Assembly: GCA_022560025.1 (NCBI GenBank)
Contig: JAFISE010000289.1
Location: 1-28,390 of the forward strand
DNA: 28,390 bases
Reading direction: 5' to 3'
Origin: Stagonosporopsis chrysanthemi
Lineage: Eukaryota > Ascomycota > Dothideomycetes > Pleosporales > Didymellaceae
Both the position numbers and the translations under genes were made by a program. A model generated the notes under the pieces. It was not told the DNA's origin. It worked only from the letters and a program-made list of their open reading frames with translations, and did not search any database. Positions 10,010 through 21,510 of this stretch are shown piece after piece; within the stretch, counting starts at the first letter, position 1, and each line of letters begins with the position of its first letter.

Positions 10010-10540
10010 CAAAGCTAGTATACAAGCTATTACTTAAAAGCTAAAAGCTAAGCCCTTTACTATAAAAGCTGCTTACAAATTGCTTCTATCTGCTAAACTT
10101 GCTTGCAAGCCCTAGCACTACAAGCCTAGTAGTAGGTTATTATAAGCTATTATTACAGAACTGTTCTAATTCTCTATAGCTGTTACTCTCTGCAAAATCT
10201 ATTACTACTAGAAAAGTAGTAAACTTCTTCTCTGCAAGCTGCTATTTGCGTACCTTGTTTGCAAAATTACACAGTATATCTAGGTAATAAGCAATACTTA
10301 TTTCTAACACTCTGTAATTAAGGCTATTTAAAAGGCAAGTAAGGCTTTCTTAGTAGGATATTTTAAAGGTATATATATTTGCAAATACAATTTAATATAA
10401 GTGCTAATATTATTAGATCTTAACCTAAACACTATATATACAAAGAAGGTTACTATTTAGTAGAAAGATTCTAAGCTAGCTCTTTAATACTATAATAAGC
10501 TTAGTACTTTTAGTAGTAGTAAAATATTGTTTAGCTAATT
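10010..10540 (+). pseudogene. Possible retrotransposon pol fragment (copia integrase C-terminal-like)
   Basis: A read-through frame stays protein-like for about 170 codons: KAAYKLLLSAKLACKP near 10070, KIYYY.KSSKLLLCKLLFAYL near 10195, then IKAIQKASKAFLVGYFKGIY near 10320-10375, and NLNTIYTKKVTI near 10425-10450. The order AFLVGYxxGxYIY...VxxxKDVTI resembles the end of copia integrase, before the reverse transcriptase (typically AxxVGYxxxxNIYRxW...VxRSRDVxF). The match rests on a short stretch, and no reverse transcriptase follows before 10804. It could be the lost partner of the gag fragment at 4000, or an unrelated gene. Confidence 0.3.
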
Positions 10541-10803
10541 AGTGTATATATTTATATTCTAACTCTAATTCTCTAAGTATGTCTATAGAGAGTAATTATA
10601 AACTCTTCTTAAACTAATAATTATATAATATAATAATTTACTGTAATAATAATTCTTTATAATTCTAATATCTAATAGAGTTATTTTCTTAAAAAATAAT
10701 AGATTTAGAATTCTGTAAATCTTTTCTATATATAGTTAGAGTTAGTAAAGCTAATTTTTAGTATATTTTTTAGCAACTCTAACTTAACCTCTACTCTAAG
10801 TAG
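10541..10803. other. AT-rich spacer
   Basis: No gene recognised. The right end (10771-10803) has a short CTCTAACTTAACCTCTAC run resembling the adjoining inverted repeat. Confidence 0.5.
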
Positions 10804-10922
10804 AGACAACCTAACCTCTACTTACTTAGTATTAACTTAGCACAGGTAGGAGTTAGGTAGAGGTTAAGTACTGTTACGTGCTACTCTAACCCCTACCTAA
10901 CCTCTACCTATTTACTAGCCTA
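10804..10922 (+). repeat. Left 119-bp terminal inverted repeat with internal hairpin
   Basis: Starts AGACAACCTAACC and ends CTAGCCTA. It contains its own inverted pair: GGTAGGAGTTAGGTAGAGGTT (about 10846-10866) faces ACTCTAACCCCTACCTAACC (about 10883-10902) across a short loop with TGTTACGTGCT. This is the less mutated of the two arms. Confidence 0.8.
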
Positions 10923-11180
10923 ACTAAGAGTACTAAGCTAGTAAGTATTTCTAGATTAGTTAAGCATTATTAAGGTTGTCTTAGTAGCACTTTTTTTCTA
11001 TTATACAAGTAATCTTGTATAAACTAGTTGTAAAGAACTTGTTTTGTAGTTTTTTTATTAAGAAATAAAAAGTATTAGCTAAGAACGTAGTAATAGTAGT
11101 AATCTTAGTTAAACTAGTTATAAGAGTGTTTACTACTTTGTTAAGTAGTACTAGAAGTTGCAAATAAAACTTAGGCAACC

Positions 11181-11899
11181 TTAATATACTTCTTATATAT
11201 TAAATAGTAGTACTAAGGCTATATTATTACTAATACTTTTTTTATTCTTATAAAGCTTTTTATTACTATATATTCTATTAGGCTTTGCCTTCTTTAAAGA
11301 GTTGTTGCAAAGTTATTAATAGAAGTAGCGTAGAATTATATAATTAAGAGTATTTAGTAGGCTATATTAACTAAGACTACTCTATATTAAGTTAGAGCTT
11401 AAAGTACTTAAGCTATTTAATTCTAATAATACAGTCTTGCAATCTAAAGTCTATAATAATAAAAGAGTAGTTGTATACCTTCTAGCTATTAACTATAAAG
11501 TATAACTATATATACTAGGTTACAAAAGAAGTAATTTAATCTTAGAAACCTTTAACTTAAACTAAGAAAGGTAGCTTTTAGATAGGTTTATAAAGTAAAG
11601 TAGAGATAGAATATATAATATTAGAGTTTAAAAACAAAAATTCCTAGGCACTAGTATTAACTAAGAAGCAGAGTTAAACACTAAGCTCTTAGTTACAAAG
11701 AATAGTAGAAGTAAAGAAATAAAGTCTACTAAATAAATAAGATAGTAAGAAATTAAATAGATTATATTAGTTTAGGCCTAGGTAAAGTAATCTTCTTAGG
11801 TAAGACTGTTTCTTATAAAGATTGTATTAGTCTTGTTAAAGTCTTCTTTAGTATTAATAAAATCTTCTTACTCTACCTTAATTTTGTATATACAGAGTA
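11181..11899. other. AT-rich RIP tract, no secure gene
   Basis: Minus-strand read-through text continues from the zinc-knuckle relic on its right for some distance (NSLT.EDYFT near 11800) but then becomes unrecognisable. It may hold the rest of that element's gag or protease region. Confidence 0.4.
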
Positions 11900-12500
11900 C
11901 TATATAATCTTTAGTAAAGTGTTTTATTTTTTTATAGTTATAGCAAGCTCTAAGAGTTATATTCTTTATAGGTGCAAGTATATTAGAAAGTTAGCAGAGT
12001 ACAAAGGTACTCTAGGCAAAGTAAGTAGATTAGCTAAGAGAAAAGTAATCTTATTAACTTATTATAATAGAGCTTTATTTTATATCTAACTAAGGTATTT
12101 TTATTAATCTTAAGAGTTATAAAATAGTATAAGTTAGCATAGTAAAGTTTTTTTTTTTTTCTATATTATAGGCAGTTAGGTGTTCTACTATTTAAGAAAA
12201 GAAATTATACTATTACTACTTAAAGCCTAGATTAAGTACCTAAATACTTAGAAAGATCTTAGTTTATATATAGTAAAATTATTCTAATTAAAGTACTTAT
12301 CTACTAGTTAATTTCTTTGCAGACTTTATATAATTTAATTATAGTATATATAGCTTTTCTCTACTCTAACTTTATATACTTTTTTTACTATAATAAATTA
12401 TATAGACTCTACTATAGTATTAGATCTAGATATAACTTAGTAGTAAGGTATAATACAATACTGTAAATAATCTACACTCTTTAAAATAGCTGTACAGTAT
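11900..12500 (-). pseudogene. Retroelement gag-like relic with CCHC zinc knuckle, RIP-mutated
   Basis: At 11904-11948 on the minus strand the frame reads CYNYKKIKHFTKDY. With the two Tyr read as RIP-converted Cys (TGT/TGC to TAT), this is the exact C-x2-C-x4-H-x4-C spacing of a retroviral-type zinc knuckle, which binds nucleic acid in gag proteins. Upstream (12000-12480) a read-through frame gives polar helical text such as VISRSNTIVESIQFIIVKKV, compatible with gag but not diagnostic. It sits inside the 10804-15420 inverted-repeat element, opposite in orientation to the helicase-type relic. Confidence 0.55.
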
Positions 12501-12879
12501 TAGTATTAATAGAAAATAGATAGTATAGTAGTAGAAGTTAAAGTTAGTATTTAGCAGCTCTGTAACTGTAAGTAAGTACTGCTAAAAAGCTACTACCTAC
12601 CTGCCTGCTTACTTATAGCAGACTACTAACAATAGCAAATACTACTTTAAATAACTTAGGCAGTATTAAGTAAATATAAAGATATAGACTTGTTTTAAAG
12701 TATATTTATTTACTTTTTTAGGCACTATATAGCTGTCTGTAAGATATACTAGCAGAGTATATTATTATTATAGCTGTTATTGCACCTAAACAGCTACTAC
12801 TAAGAGCTTTTTGTTGTAGTACAAAGTAAGCTTATAGCTGCAGCTAGAGCCTTTATAGTATAGGCTGCTTAAGCAAAGG

Positions 12880-15030
12880 ACGTTGTGTATCTACTATCTA
12901 AGGCACAGCTACTAGCTCTTTTACCTATTTACAAAGATAGTTCTGCATACAAAGTAAAGTAGTATAAGTATATTATAAGTAGTTAGTAGAATATATAAGA
13001 CTACTATAAGAAGAAGTATAGATAAAGTAACTTATATAAGAAAAGGCAACTATACTAAGGTACTTAACTATTACTTTAGATATAAAAAAAAAAAGTATAG
13101 TACTAAAAGTTTTAGCCTACTAGTAAGCTAGAATAATTATTTAAAGTTAGCTAGGTTGTATATAAAGCTGCATAGAGTGCTAATAGAAAGAAAGAAGTTA
13201 GCCTATAGCATACTTTTAAGACGTTCTTTATACAAAGCAGCGTAGTAGTAGAGAAGACTTAGCAAGATGTATATAACAAGATTAAGCTAGACAGTAACTA
13301 CTATATCTAGTACAAGTAGCTAAAGAGAAGCAGCTAGGCTTGCTACCTAGGCTATTTTAACTGTAGCTAGCTGCTAGCCTAGCTACAGCAGCCTAGTAAG
13401 GATAAAAGAGTACTAGCTAAAGTATACTAAGTAGTAGAGATAGTTATTTATAGAGCCTAGCTGTTATTATTACTAGAAGTAGCTAGGTAGCCTACTGTGT
13501 AGTATATTAAGTGCTGTAAAGTAAAAGTACTAGATAGTAAGTACTTATTTAATGTGCACTAGACAGGCAAGACTATAGCTAAGTATAGCTACGTCTAGCT
13601 GTCTATTGTTTGCTATATCTAGTAAATACACAACCTAGTAGAGCCTGTATATAAAGCTAACCTTACTACTAAGAATAAAGGCAGCTTAAATAATAAGTAG
13701 TCTAGCATGCAAGATAGGCCTGCAGCTAAGTAAGTAAGTAGAAGAAAGCTAGTGTATTAATTAATATTAAAGTAGGTACACTTACTATAGCTAATTAAGT
13801 AGATTGTGTGCCTATGCTAGCAAGGCAGCAGTACTAAAGAAGACAGTAATAGTAATAATAAAAGTAATAGCAAGCTAGACAACAAGGCAGAAGAGCAGCT
13901 AAAGAGCTAAGTCTTTGCCTTCTTACTCTTGCTACTTAACTACAATATTAAGAACTAGTACTACTAAAGCGCCTTAGTAAGCACTATAGCTGTGCTAAGT
14001 ATTAACTATAACTACAGCTAGAAGAGCTTCTTTATATATATAATATTGCTATCTACTATTATTATAGTAGCTAAGATGCTAGTATTGTATAGTGCAGTGT
14101 AGACATACAAGTATAAGGCAGCTAACCTTATAGTAAAAAAAGAGTAGTTATAGGCAGATATAGAAGAAATAGTACTAAGCTATATTAAGCTAGTACAGAA
14201 CATAGTTAACTGCTTTATAATACTAAGTATATACAAAAAGCTACTTATACTTATAAACTAAGTACTATAGCTATAAGTATTTAGTAAGAAGATTAAAAGC
14301 AAAGTTACTATAAAAAGCACAGTATAGTAAGTTAAAAACAAGATTCTAAATAGCTACACGTAGTATAGTATGCTTGCACTATACTCTATAGTTTATAGCT
14401 TAGTAAAAACAATATACAAAAAGCTTAAGAGTAAGCTGCTGCTACTAAATATTAATAAGTATAGCTAGCTTGCTAAAAGTACTACGCTGCTGCCTGCTAT
14501 TATGTAAGACAAGATAGTAGACAACTTTACAGAGCTGCGCTCTAGCTTTAACTTCTTCTAAGATAAGCACAACATATTTAGTAGTATTAATAGTAGCTAC
14601 TAAGTAAAGCAGTATATTATTATAGAAAAGAAGCTATATAAGATATTTATTAATATTAAGGTATTTTAGTATAGTAGCAGTAGTAGTAGTATATAGTAGA
14701 TTAAGAAGTAAGTGTAGCAGTATAATAAAGTGCTGTAGCTATTCTAAGAGTACTTACTAGTGCTTGTTTATATAACAAGAAGCACGCTAGCCTGTAGTAC
14801 AAAGCTAGTAATAGTTACCTATACTAACTTACTTAACTTAAAAAGCTATAAGCTGTTTATTAAGAATAGCTTAATAGTATATATAACTATATACTATAAG
14901 AGTATTAGGCAGACTAGCAGTACTAAGGTTGTGCACTGCTACCTACTATAAGAAGTAGGCAAGCTGCTATTCTACTACCTGTAGATAGTACTTCTCTTTT
15001 AGCAGAAGCTAGAGTATACCTCTAGCAGAC
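12880..15030 (+). pseudogene. Front part of a large DUF3505/RecQ-helicase-type protein, RIP-mutated
   Basis: One frame reads through almost continuously for about 700 codons. It includes RAQLLLLLEVARQ near 13455, ALVSTIAVLSINYNYSQKSF near 13975-14030, YTSLLSTIIIVAKML-type text near 14050, IVLSYIKLVQNIVNCF near 14170, YSMLALYSIVYSLVKT near 14370, and near 14800-15010 SYKLFIKNSLIVYITIYYKS, TKVVHCYLL.EVGKLLFYYL. The last block corresponds to the middle region of the neighbouring DUF3505/RecQ relic (about 17970-18120: YYNIFIKDSIVVIITQYYKS, IKIIYQYLLYKVSKLVVYYI), so both belong to the same broad family. The copy stops before the helicase motifs, close to the inverted repeat at 15302. The 63-codon open frame at 14760-14951 is simply an uninterrupted piece of this relic. 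Confidence 0.65.
13427..13895 (+). repeat. About 470-bp segment shared with 20639-21110
   Basis: Direct repeat of 20639-21110 at an offset of about 7,212 bp, drifting by a few bases towards the end, so small indels are present. Differences are mostly transitions. It codes for the N-terminal block RAQLLLLLEVARQ...LFNVHQTGKT of the helicase-type relic, so it marks two members of one gene family and not a recent local duplication. Confidence 0.75.
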
Positions 15031-15096
15031 TTTAAGTAGGCCTACTTAGTACTTTTATCTAAGAGCTTAACTAATATAATATATATATTTAGGCCT

Positions 15097-15272
15097 AAAT
15101 ATTACTAAAATAAGTATAGTATTAGAGTTGTATAGCTAAATTAAGCTAGCTATAAAGAGTAAATATTGTATTTTTAACTCTTTTAAATATTACTAAAATA
15201 AGTATAGTATTAAAGTTATATAGCTAAATTAAGCCTTTTATAAAAAGTAAACATTATATCTTTAGACTTTCT
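15097..15272 (+). repeat. 88-bp tandem duplication
   Basis: AAATATTACTAAAATAAGTA begins at 15097 and again at 15185, and the similarity continues through GTATAGCTAAATTAAGC. There are two units, differing mainly by transitions. It lies just downstream of the truncated helicase-type relic. Confidence 0.75.
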
Positions 15273-15301
15273 AATTATACTTCTAAGCTGTACTGCTTAT
15301 A

Positions 15302-15420
15302 TAGGCTAGTAAATAGGTAGAAGTTAAGTAGAAGTTAAGGTAGCACGTAATAGTACTTAACTCTTACTTAACTCTTACTTATACTAAGTTAATACTAAGT
15401 AAGTAGAAGTTAAGTTGTCT
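15302..15420 (-). repeat. Right 119-bp terminal inverted repeat
   Basis: Reverse complement of 10804-10922 with numerous transitions (for example CCTAACCTC in the left arm corresponds to CTTAACTTC here, and GCACAGG to GTATAAG). It is more heavily RIP-mutated than its partner, so its internal hairpin is weaker. Confidence 0.8.
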
Positions 15421-18002
15421 TTATCTTAGGGCTGTAACTAGAGTTAGAGCTAAGTCTAGTTAACATCTAGTTCTAAGATATTTAGGTCCCTATATAATTA
15501 TTATTATATAGGCTAACTCTAGTTATCTTTAGAGGTTAGTCTAGTTATATGCCTATAAGCTAAATTGCCTAAAAATTCAGTATATAAATTAGCATACTAA
15601 GCTGTATATTATAGCCTATTTTTAGCTTTACAGCCTATATAGTTAATAAAGTTAAGGTTTTATATTTAAAGTTAGAGTAAAGTTTGTAAAGTTGCAACAG
15701 CTCTGCAACTAGGTTTAAAGGCATTCTAAGGTATTTTAAGATAACAACTATATAAAAAAACACGTCTACTATATAATATATAGTACAAAGTCTATAGTTA
15801 CTATTAGTAGTATATAACTATATCTAATTGTGTAATAGCTACTATAATAGAAAGTAGTATTACAAGTAAGTATTTTAAGTATTTAGTAGAGTATATATTA
15901 GTAGTATATAAAGAGTGTAGATATAAAGTATTACCTAGCTAGATTAAAAGCTATCTGCAAGGTGTGCACTGTATAGGCTACAAGTACGCTAACGCAATAG
16001 CAGATAAGGTGCGTAGCTAGGCTAGGTTAATTAACTACGCTAGCTAGTTAGAAGTACTTAGCTAGACAATTAAGCTATTAGAACAGCTGCTAGTGTATGC
16101 AGATAGGTTAATATGTTAAATAGAGCCTAATAGTTACTACTAGATATTCTAAAGTATAAAGACAATAAAAAAATATTAGTAGAAGACTTATAACTAGTTA
16201 CTAGCAAAGAAAGGTAAATACTTAACTTATATACAGCAGAAGAGTATCTAAGATTATATTAGCTAAAACTATAAGACAGTGTACTACTAGTAGTTAATAG
16301 TACAGAGCTAAAGGTTGCAGTACTTTAAAGTCTACTAGCTAGGTAATAATAGCCTAGAAGCAGTACTTATTAACAGCAACGTAGTATAGGTGCAAGTAAG
16401 CAAGCAGATAGCTAAGGCGTAGGCAAACGTAGAGACGCAGGCATAGAACACTATCTAGGCAGGCAAGAAAAACAAAGTTAACCTATAGCTAAAGCAAACA
16501 TAGTAGCTACTGTATTTAGTTAGTATAGAGAGGCTAGAGCTATTAGCGTGTATTAAAGAGCTTGTAGCTAATCTTAATCCTAGGCAAGAGTAGTAAGCTA
16601 AGCTTGTAAAAGTAGTAATATAGGCAGTAATAAAGAGATTAGTATAGTTTAGTTAAGTATTTGTTATCTACTATATTAGTATATTTATATAGTTAGAAGT
16701 AATCTGTATAAAGAAGTACTAGATATAGTTTTAGCTATTACAGCTATATATAGATAAAAAGTTAATTAGCAACTATATATAGCTATAGTAGTAAATATTA
16801 ATATTTTTTATATAAATATAACAAGAGTACGTGTAAAAGAGTCTAGCGTATTATTTTACTTAGCAGCAGCACAAAGTATAAAAAGCGTTAGTTAAGGTAG
16901 TAGAAAGAAGTATTAAAAGAAAGTAAGACAAAGAAGAGAAAGAAAAAAAAAAGGTAGGGGCTAAAGATAAAAAAGACACAACTATAGTAGACGTTAATAA
17001 AGCTATTAACAAAATAGAGATAGACACAGCTAAGCTAACTACTAATACTATTAGTAAGCTTAAAAAGTTATTAAGTATTTAAAAGGTATATTTAGAGTTT
17101 TATATTATATTAATAAGCTAGAAGATTACTTATAGAGAGTATAATAGTATATTAGTATATATATTAGCTGTGTTAAGTATAAAGAAAAATAGTTAAAAGA
17201 GTACTAAGTAGTATCTGCTTATTTTATTAACTACTATTAAGGTAGTATAGTTTATAGTTGTGCAGAAGGCGTTACAGATATTAGGCCTGTTAGACAATAA
17301 TAAGTTTAACAGCAACAGTATGTATAAAAGTAATAGTAGTAGTAACTTACTTTAATAGTAGTATAAAGAGTATTTATAGTTTATACAAGAGATAATAGAC
17401 TAGTTTATAGTATATAGTAGCTACAGCCTAATATAGTAGATATTAGATTTACAGACGTACAGGCTAAAAATCTATTACAATATAATATTATATAGGCATA
17501 TTAAGTAGGTTAAAAGAGATAAGTTATTATATAAAGACTTATAGTTTAGTATATTATAGTTTTATAGTATAGTATATAGATTAGTAATAGAAAGCTAGCA
17601 GCTAATAATAAACAAGTTATTGTTTAGTAGCAAGACTACAGAGCTTATTCTTAGCATACTATAAGATAGTTTGTGTAACAACCTAACTAATAAGCAGCCT
17701 AAGTAGAATTTTTTAAAGAACTAGCAAACTTACATACTTATTAACAGCAAGAAGTAGTTATTCTAGCAAGTAAAGTAAGATACTGCTATTAGAAATAAGT
17801 TTATAAAGTAAGAGACCTAATTAGGTATTAATATGCACAAAGTTAAGTAGTATATAGACAAAGTAGTAGTGTTTAGAGAGAAGTTAGCTGTATTAATATA
17901 TATAGCGTATAGGCAGCTAGCAAAGTAGCTAGAGCTAGGCAGCGTTTAACACAGCAATACTATTAAAGAGAGCTACTATAATATATTTATTAAAGATAGT
18001 AT
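15420..18002 (+). repeat. Copy 1 of a 2.58-kb or longer direct duplication
   Basis: Matches 25808-28390 at a constant offset of 10,388 bp, checked near the start (GCTGTAACT at 15431 / GCTGCAACT at 25819) and at the very end of the window (AAGATAGTAT at 17993 / 28381). Differences are C/T and G/A. The true repeat probably continues beyond the window. Confidence 0.92.
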
Positions 18003-20640
18003 AGTAGTTATTATTACACAATATTATAAGAGTTACTATATAAGTAGTAATATTAAGATTATCTACTAGTATTTACTGTACAAAGTAAGTAAGCTAGTAG
18101 TGTATTATATATAGTTAGTATTGCTGTTCTAGCAGCAGCTAGAAGTAATAGTATAAGATAAAAAGATAATATTATTATATATATAGCTAGTAGACTTAAG
18201 TAAGTATAAGTAGATAGGTAACTAGTTTAGAAAGGTGTTAAAGCATAAGAGCTAGATTAAAATAAAAGTAGAGTTAATAATAGCAGTATACTACAAGATT
18301 GCTATTAGTATTAGCTAGTAGTTTCTGCGTGTGTTAACTGCATTCTGCATAGATAAAAGTAACAAGAATAAAGTATAGAAAGAAAAAAATATATAGTTAG
18401 TAATTACTAATATACAGGCTAGGTATACAATATATATTATAAGTATAGTATATATATAAAGTATTATAGAGCAGGCAAGTACTATAGCTAATAAAAAGTA
18501 GTAGTTCTATATATTAAGTACAGATTAGCACTAGTTTTTAAGGTTCTAGGTTAGCAACAATAATAGTAAGTATAAGAAGTAGAAGAGAGCGCTGTTTAAG
18601 AGCAAGGCAGATAAGGCAAGAATAGACTAATAAGGCTAGTTAAAGAAGATAGACACAACAGCGCAGCTATAGCAGATAATAAGTAAGACAGCTAAGTTTT
18701 AAGGCATGTAAAAAGAAGCTATAAACACTATTATTACTAGGCAGAGTTATATTATAGTAGTAATACTAACAAGAGTAGGTAAGAGTATATTGTTTATATT
18801 ACTAGTATAAGCAGAGCAAAGTAGTATAATAGTAGTAGTAGTGCTGTTAGTTATATTATAAAGAGACATAATATAGTAGTATAAAAAGCTAGGTATATTA
18901 TACACAAAGTAAAAGAGTTGTTATCTGCTAGATATAGCAGCTATTATGTTAGTAACACCTAAGTTAGCTGTAAAAGAAAAGTTTACAATATTTTTAAACT
19001 AGCTACAAGCAATATAGTAGCTAGATAGAATAGTAATTAATAAGTACTATATTGTGTTAAACTAGTAATATAATTTCTGTAAGGAGATACAGAGGCTAAG
19101 TAAGCTAGTTGCAGTAGAGATATAGATAGTAATATTAACAGCAACGTTACTGCTAAGCAAAGAGGATAAGTTGTTCTAGCAGATATATATTAAGCAAGAG
19201 CAGGTTAGTTTATTCTAGGTACTAATAGCAAAGACTAATATAGCGTACAAAGTAGTTATAGTAAGTAAAGTAGTAAAAAAAAAAAAAGTAAGTAAGATAG
19301 TATTATATACAATATAGTAGAAGTTGTGTAAGTATAAAAAAAAAAAAGTAGTAGTATAGAGTAATTTTATATTAAAAGTTAAAGAGCTAGTAGAAAAGTT
19401 GCATTGTTATATATACTACAACAAAGTAGTAAGTAAAGTAAGTATATTATAAGAGTTTATAGCAAGCAACAAGCAAGTAATTGTAGTAATAAGCGCGCTA
19501 GAGATAGAGGTTAATATAGCTAATATCTAGTGTATTATACATATTAATTAGCTGTTTAGCATGTTAGATTATGCGTAAGAAAGTAGCTAGGCAGGACAAG
19601 ATAGTTTACACAGCAAGGCAGTTATAATTATATAAAAAAAGCAGCAGTAAGTAGTAGAAGACAAGCAAGAAGAAGTAGAGTAGTAGTTAGTTACAGTATA
19701 TATTAAGAGCACATACAGGCAAGCAAAGTATAGACAGGTAGTATTAAACAGGTATTTAGACTAATAAGAAGAAAAGTAAATAAGATATAAAAAAAAAAAA
19801 AAAAAGTATAATATATATAAGAAAGTAGATAGTAAAGAAGTAGTAGAAGAAGTAGAAGAAGAAGATGTAAAAGAAGAGAATATAGAAAAAAAAGATATAA
19901 AAAAAAAAGATATAGAAAAAAAAGATATAAAAAAAAAAAAAGTAGAAAAAGAAGAAGAAATTAGTAACAGCAAAGAGAATAGCAAAGTAAGTAGTAGCAG
20001 TAAAGAATACATAGTACAAGTAGAGCAAGAAGAAAAGTAGTAAGTATTTAAGTAGCAGTAACAAGCACAATACAGGCTGTAACAGATATTAATATAGTAG
20101 TAGTAGTAAAAGTTTGTAGATATAAAGTAGTTGCGTTAGCAGTTAATATAGTAGACAAACTAGTGTACAATATATAAAGTAGTAAAGGCAGAAGCAAGTA
20201 GACATAATATATAATAGTATTAGTAAGCAGAGAGCTGCAGAGTATAGGTAATAATTATAATAGTAGAAGAAAAGATTAAGATAAAAGTATATTTAGAGTG
20301 TTTTTAGTATAAGATGCTACAGGAAATATATAATTAATAAGAAGACAATAAGTATAAGTAATACTAGAAAGTAAAAGAGAGAGATTATTAGTACTAGAGA
20401 GTGTTAGTAGCAAGGTTAATAGAGTTAGTGTACAAAAGTAATAGAGAGATAAAAAAGTAATAGTATAAGTAGTTAAAGAAGTAGAAAGTTAATATAAGTT
20501 TAATTAAGAATTTAGTAAAGTATTTAGAGTATAAACAGCAGTTAGAAATAGTAAAAAGTAATAGGTTAGTTAAGAAGTTTTGTTAGGTTACGCAGTTAAT
20601 AGCAGAGTAAAATAAAATAAGAGAGCAGCTAAGTTGTGCT
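15780..20640 (+). pseudogene. DUF3505 plus RecQ-type DNA helicase relic, near full length, RIP-mutated
   Basis: A frame reads through RIP stops for roughly 1,600 codons. N-terminal DUF3505-like block at about 15889-15990: EYILVVYKECRYKVLPS then SYLQGVH, matching the CxxC...LPSxIxxHLxxxH pattern with some Cys/His lost. A typical linker with PWLxRTGW-like LWLK.T.WLLYLVSMERLEL follows at about 16480. The RecQ core comes next: motif I LTRVGKSILF at 18768-18797 (ancestral PTGVGKS), motif II INKYYIVLN at about 19035-19060 (ancestral IDECHIVLN), motif III ILTATLLLS at about 19132-19157, motif VI DYA.ESS.AGQDSLH at about 19567-19612 (ancestral ESGRAGRDG). A Lys/Glu low-complexity tail (about 19790-20030) and a Cys-containing C-terminus follow. 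This domain order is that of the fungal telomere-linked/RecQ helicases. It would have unwound DNA in the nucleus. The copy is inactivated: many TAG/TAA stops and lost catalytic residues, but few or no frameshifts. Confidence 0.83.
19880..19960 (+). repeat. Purine-rich short tandem repeat in the helicase relic
   Basis: Four imperfect units of about 15 bp (GATATAGAAAAAAAA / GATATAAAAAAAAAA) encode a Lys/Asp/Ile-rich tract (KKDIEKKDIKKK). The long open frames on the minus strand here (19756-20070) are mirror images of this tract, all Phe/Ser/Tyr, and not genes. Confidence 0.7.
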
Positions 20641-21110
20641 AAGAAGTAAAGATAGTTATTTATAAGGCTTAGCTATTATTATTGCTAAGAGTAGCTAGGT
20701 AGCTTGCTGTGCAGTATATAAAGTGCTGTAAAGTAAAAGTACTTAATAGTAAGTACTTGTTTAACGTGCACTAAACAAGCAAGACTATAGTTAAGTATAG
20801 CTATATCTAGCTGTCTATCTTCTACTATATCTAGCAAACATACAACTTAGTAAAGCTTACACGTAAAGCTAACTCTGCTGCTAAAGATAAAGGCAAGCTT
20901 AGCTAAGAGTTAAAAAATAAGCAGCCTAGCATATAGGCAGCTAGGCTGCTAAGTAGAGAGAAGCTAGCGTATTAACTAATGTCTAAGCAGATACAGTTGC
21001 TGTAGCTAATCTAGTAGACTATGTATCTAGTATAATAGAGCAGCAGTATAGGAAAAGATAGTAAGAGTAATAATAAAAGCAATAGCAAGCTAGACAACAA
21101 GGCAAAAAAG
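20639..21110 (+). repeat. Partner of the 13427-13895 segment
   Basis: Direct repeat of 13427-13895; both contain GTGCACTA.AC..GCAAGACTATAG and end at GCAAGCTAGACAACAAGGCA (13870 and 21085). After this point the two diverge. Confidence 0.75.
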
Positions 21111-21465
21111 TAATAAGCTAAAGGGGTAGCTGCTAGCTTAAGGGTAAGAGTTACTGCCTTTACTTAAGATGCAAGAAAGAATTTAAGGTATAAGCTTAGA
21201 TAAGCTAGAGTTATTAATAGTAGAGTTTATACAAGAGCAAGAAGTTGCTGCTAAAGAAAAGGTAAGAGCAGCCTACGCTAACGCTGCAGCTGCTAAGAGC
21301 ATGCTGCTACCTTAGTAGTTGCTTACAATTGCAGACATCTTCTAGCAGGCTAAAAAGTAGTCTAAAGTACAGTATAGTAAGAGTAGTAGTATACTTATAC
21401 TTTTTATAAGCAGCAGCAGCTATACTAGCTAAGTGTAAGAAGGTTAAGCACTAGCTAAGCTAATA

Positions 21466-21510
21466 GCTAATTAGAAGCTGCTAGGTAAGACCTGCTAACT
21501 TCTAATTAGC
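21466..21510. repeat. Short palindrome with 12-bp perfect arms
   Basis: GCTAATTAGAAG (21466-21477) and CTTCTAATTAGC (21499-21510) are exact reverse complements around a 21-bp centre that itself contains AGGT...ACCT. It lies between the N-terminal block and the helicase core of the second RecQ relic. It could be a chance result of the reduced vocabulary or the scar of an insertion or deletion. Confidence 0.5.

Larger units (their letters stand above)
10804..15420. mobile_element. 4,617-bp element bounded by 119-bp inverted repeats
   Basis: The sequence at 10804-10922 is repeated in inverted orientation at 15302-15420. Both arms are 119 bp with no net length difference, and they differ by C/T and G/A transitions. 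Between them lie a minus-strand gag-like relic with a zinc knuckle and a plus-strand relic of the front part of a large helicase-type protein, so the content is composite. No transposase that would explain the inverted repeats was recognised. No target duplication is evident, though RIP would blur one. The right end coincides with the start of the duplicated helicase segment at 15420. Confidence 0.6.

Noticed and set aside
10981..11178. Minus-strand 65-codon frame inside the inverted-repeat element
   Set aside because: Low-complexity Leu/Thr/Lys text with no family resemblance, of a length expected by chance in one strand of this tract.
19756..20070. Minus-strand 104-codon Phe/Leu/Tyr-rich frame as a membrane protein
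   Set aside because: It is the complement of the Lys/Glu low-complexity tail of the plus-strand helicase relic; its hydrophobicity is a by-product of poly-T.
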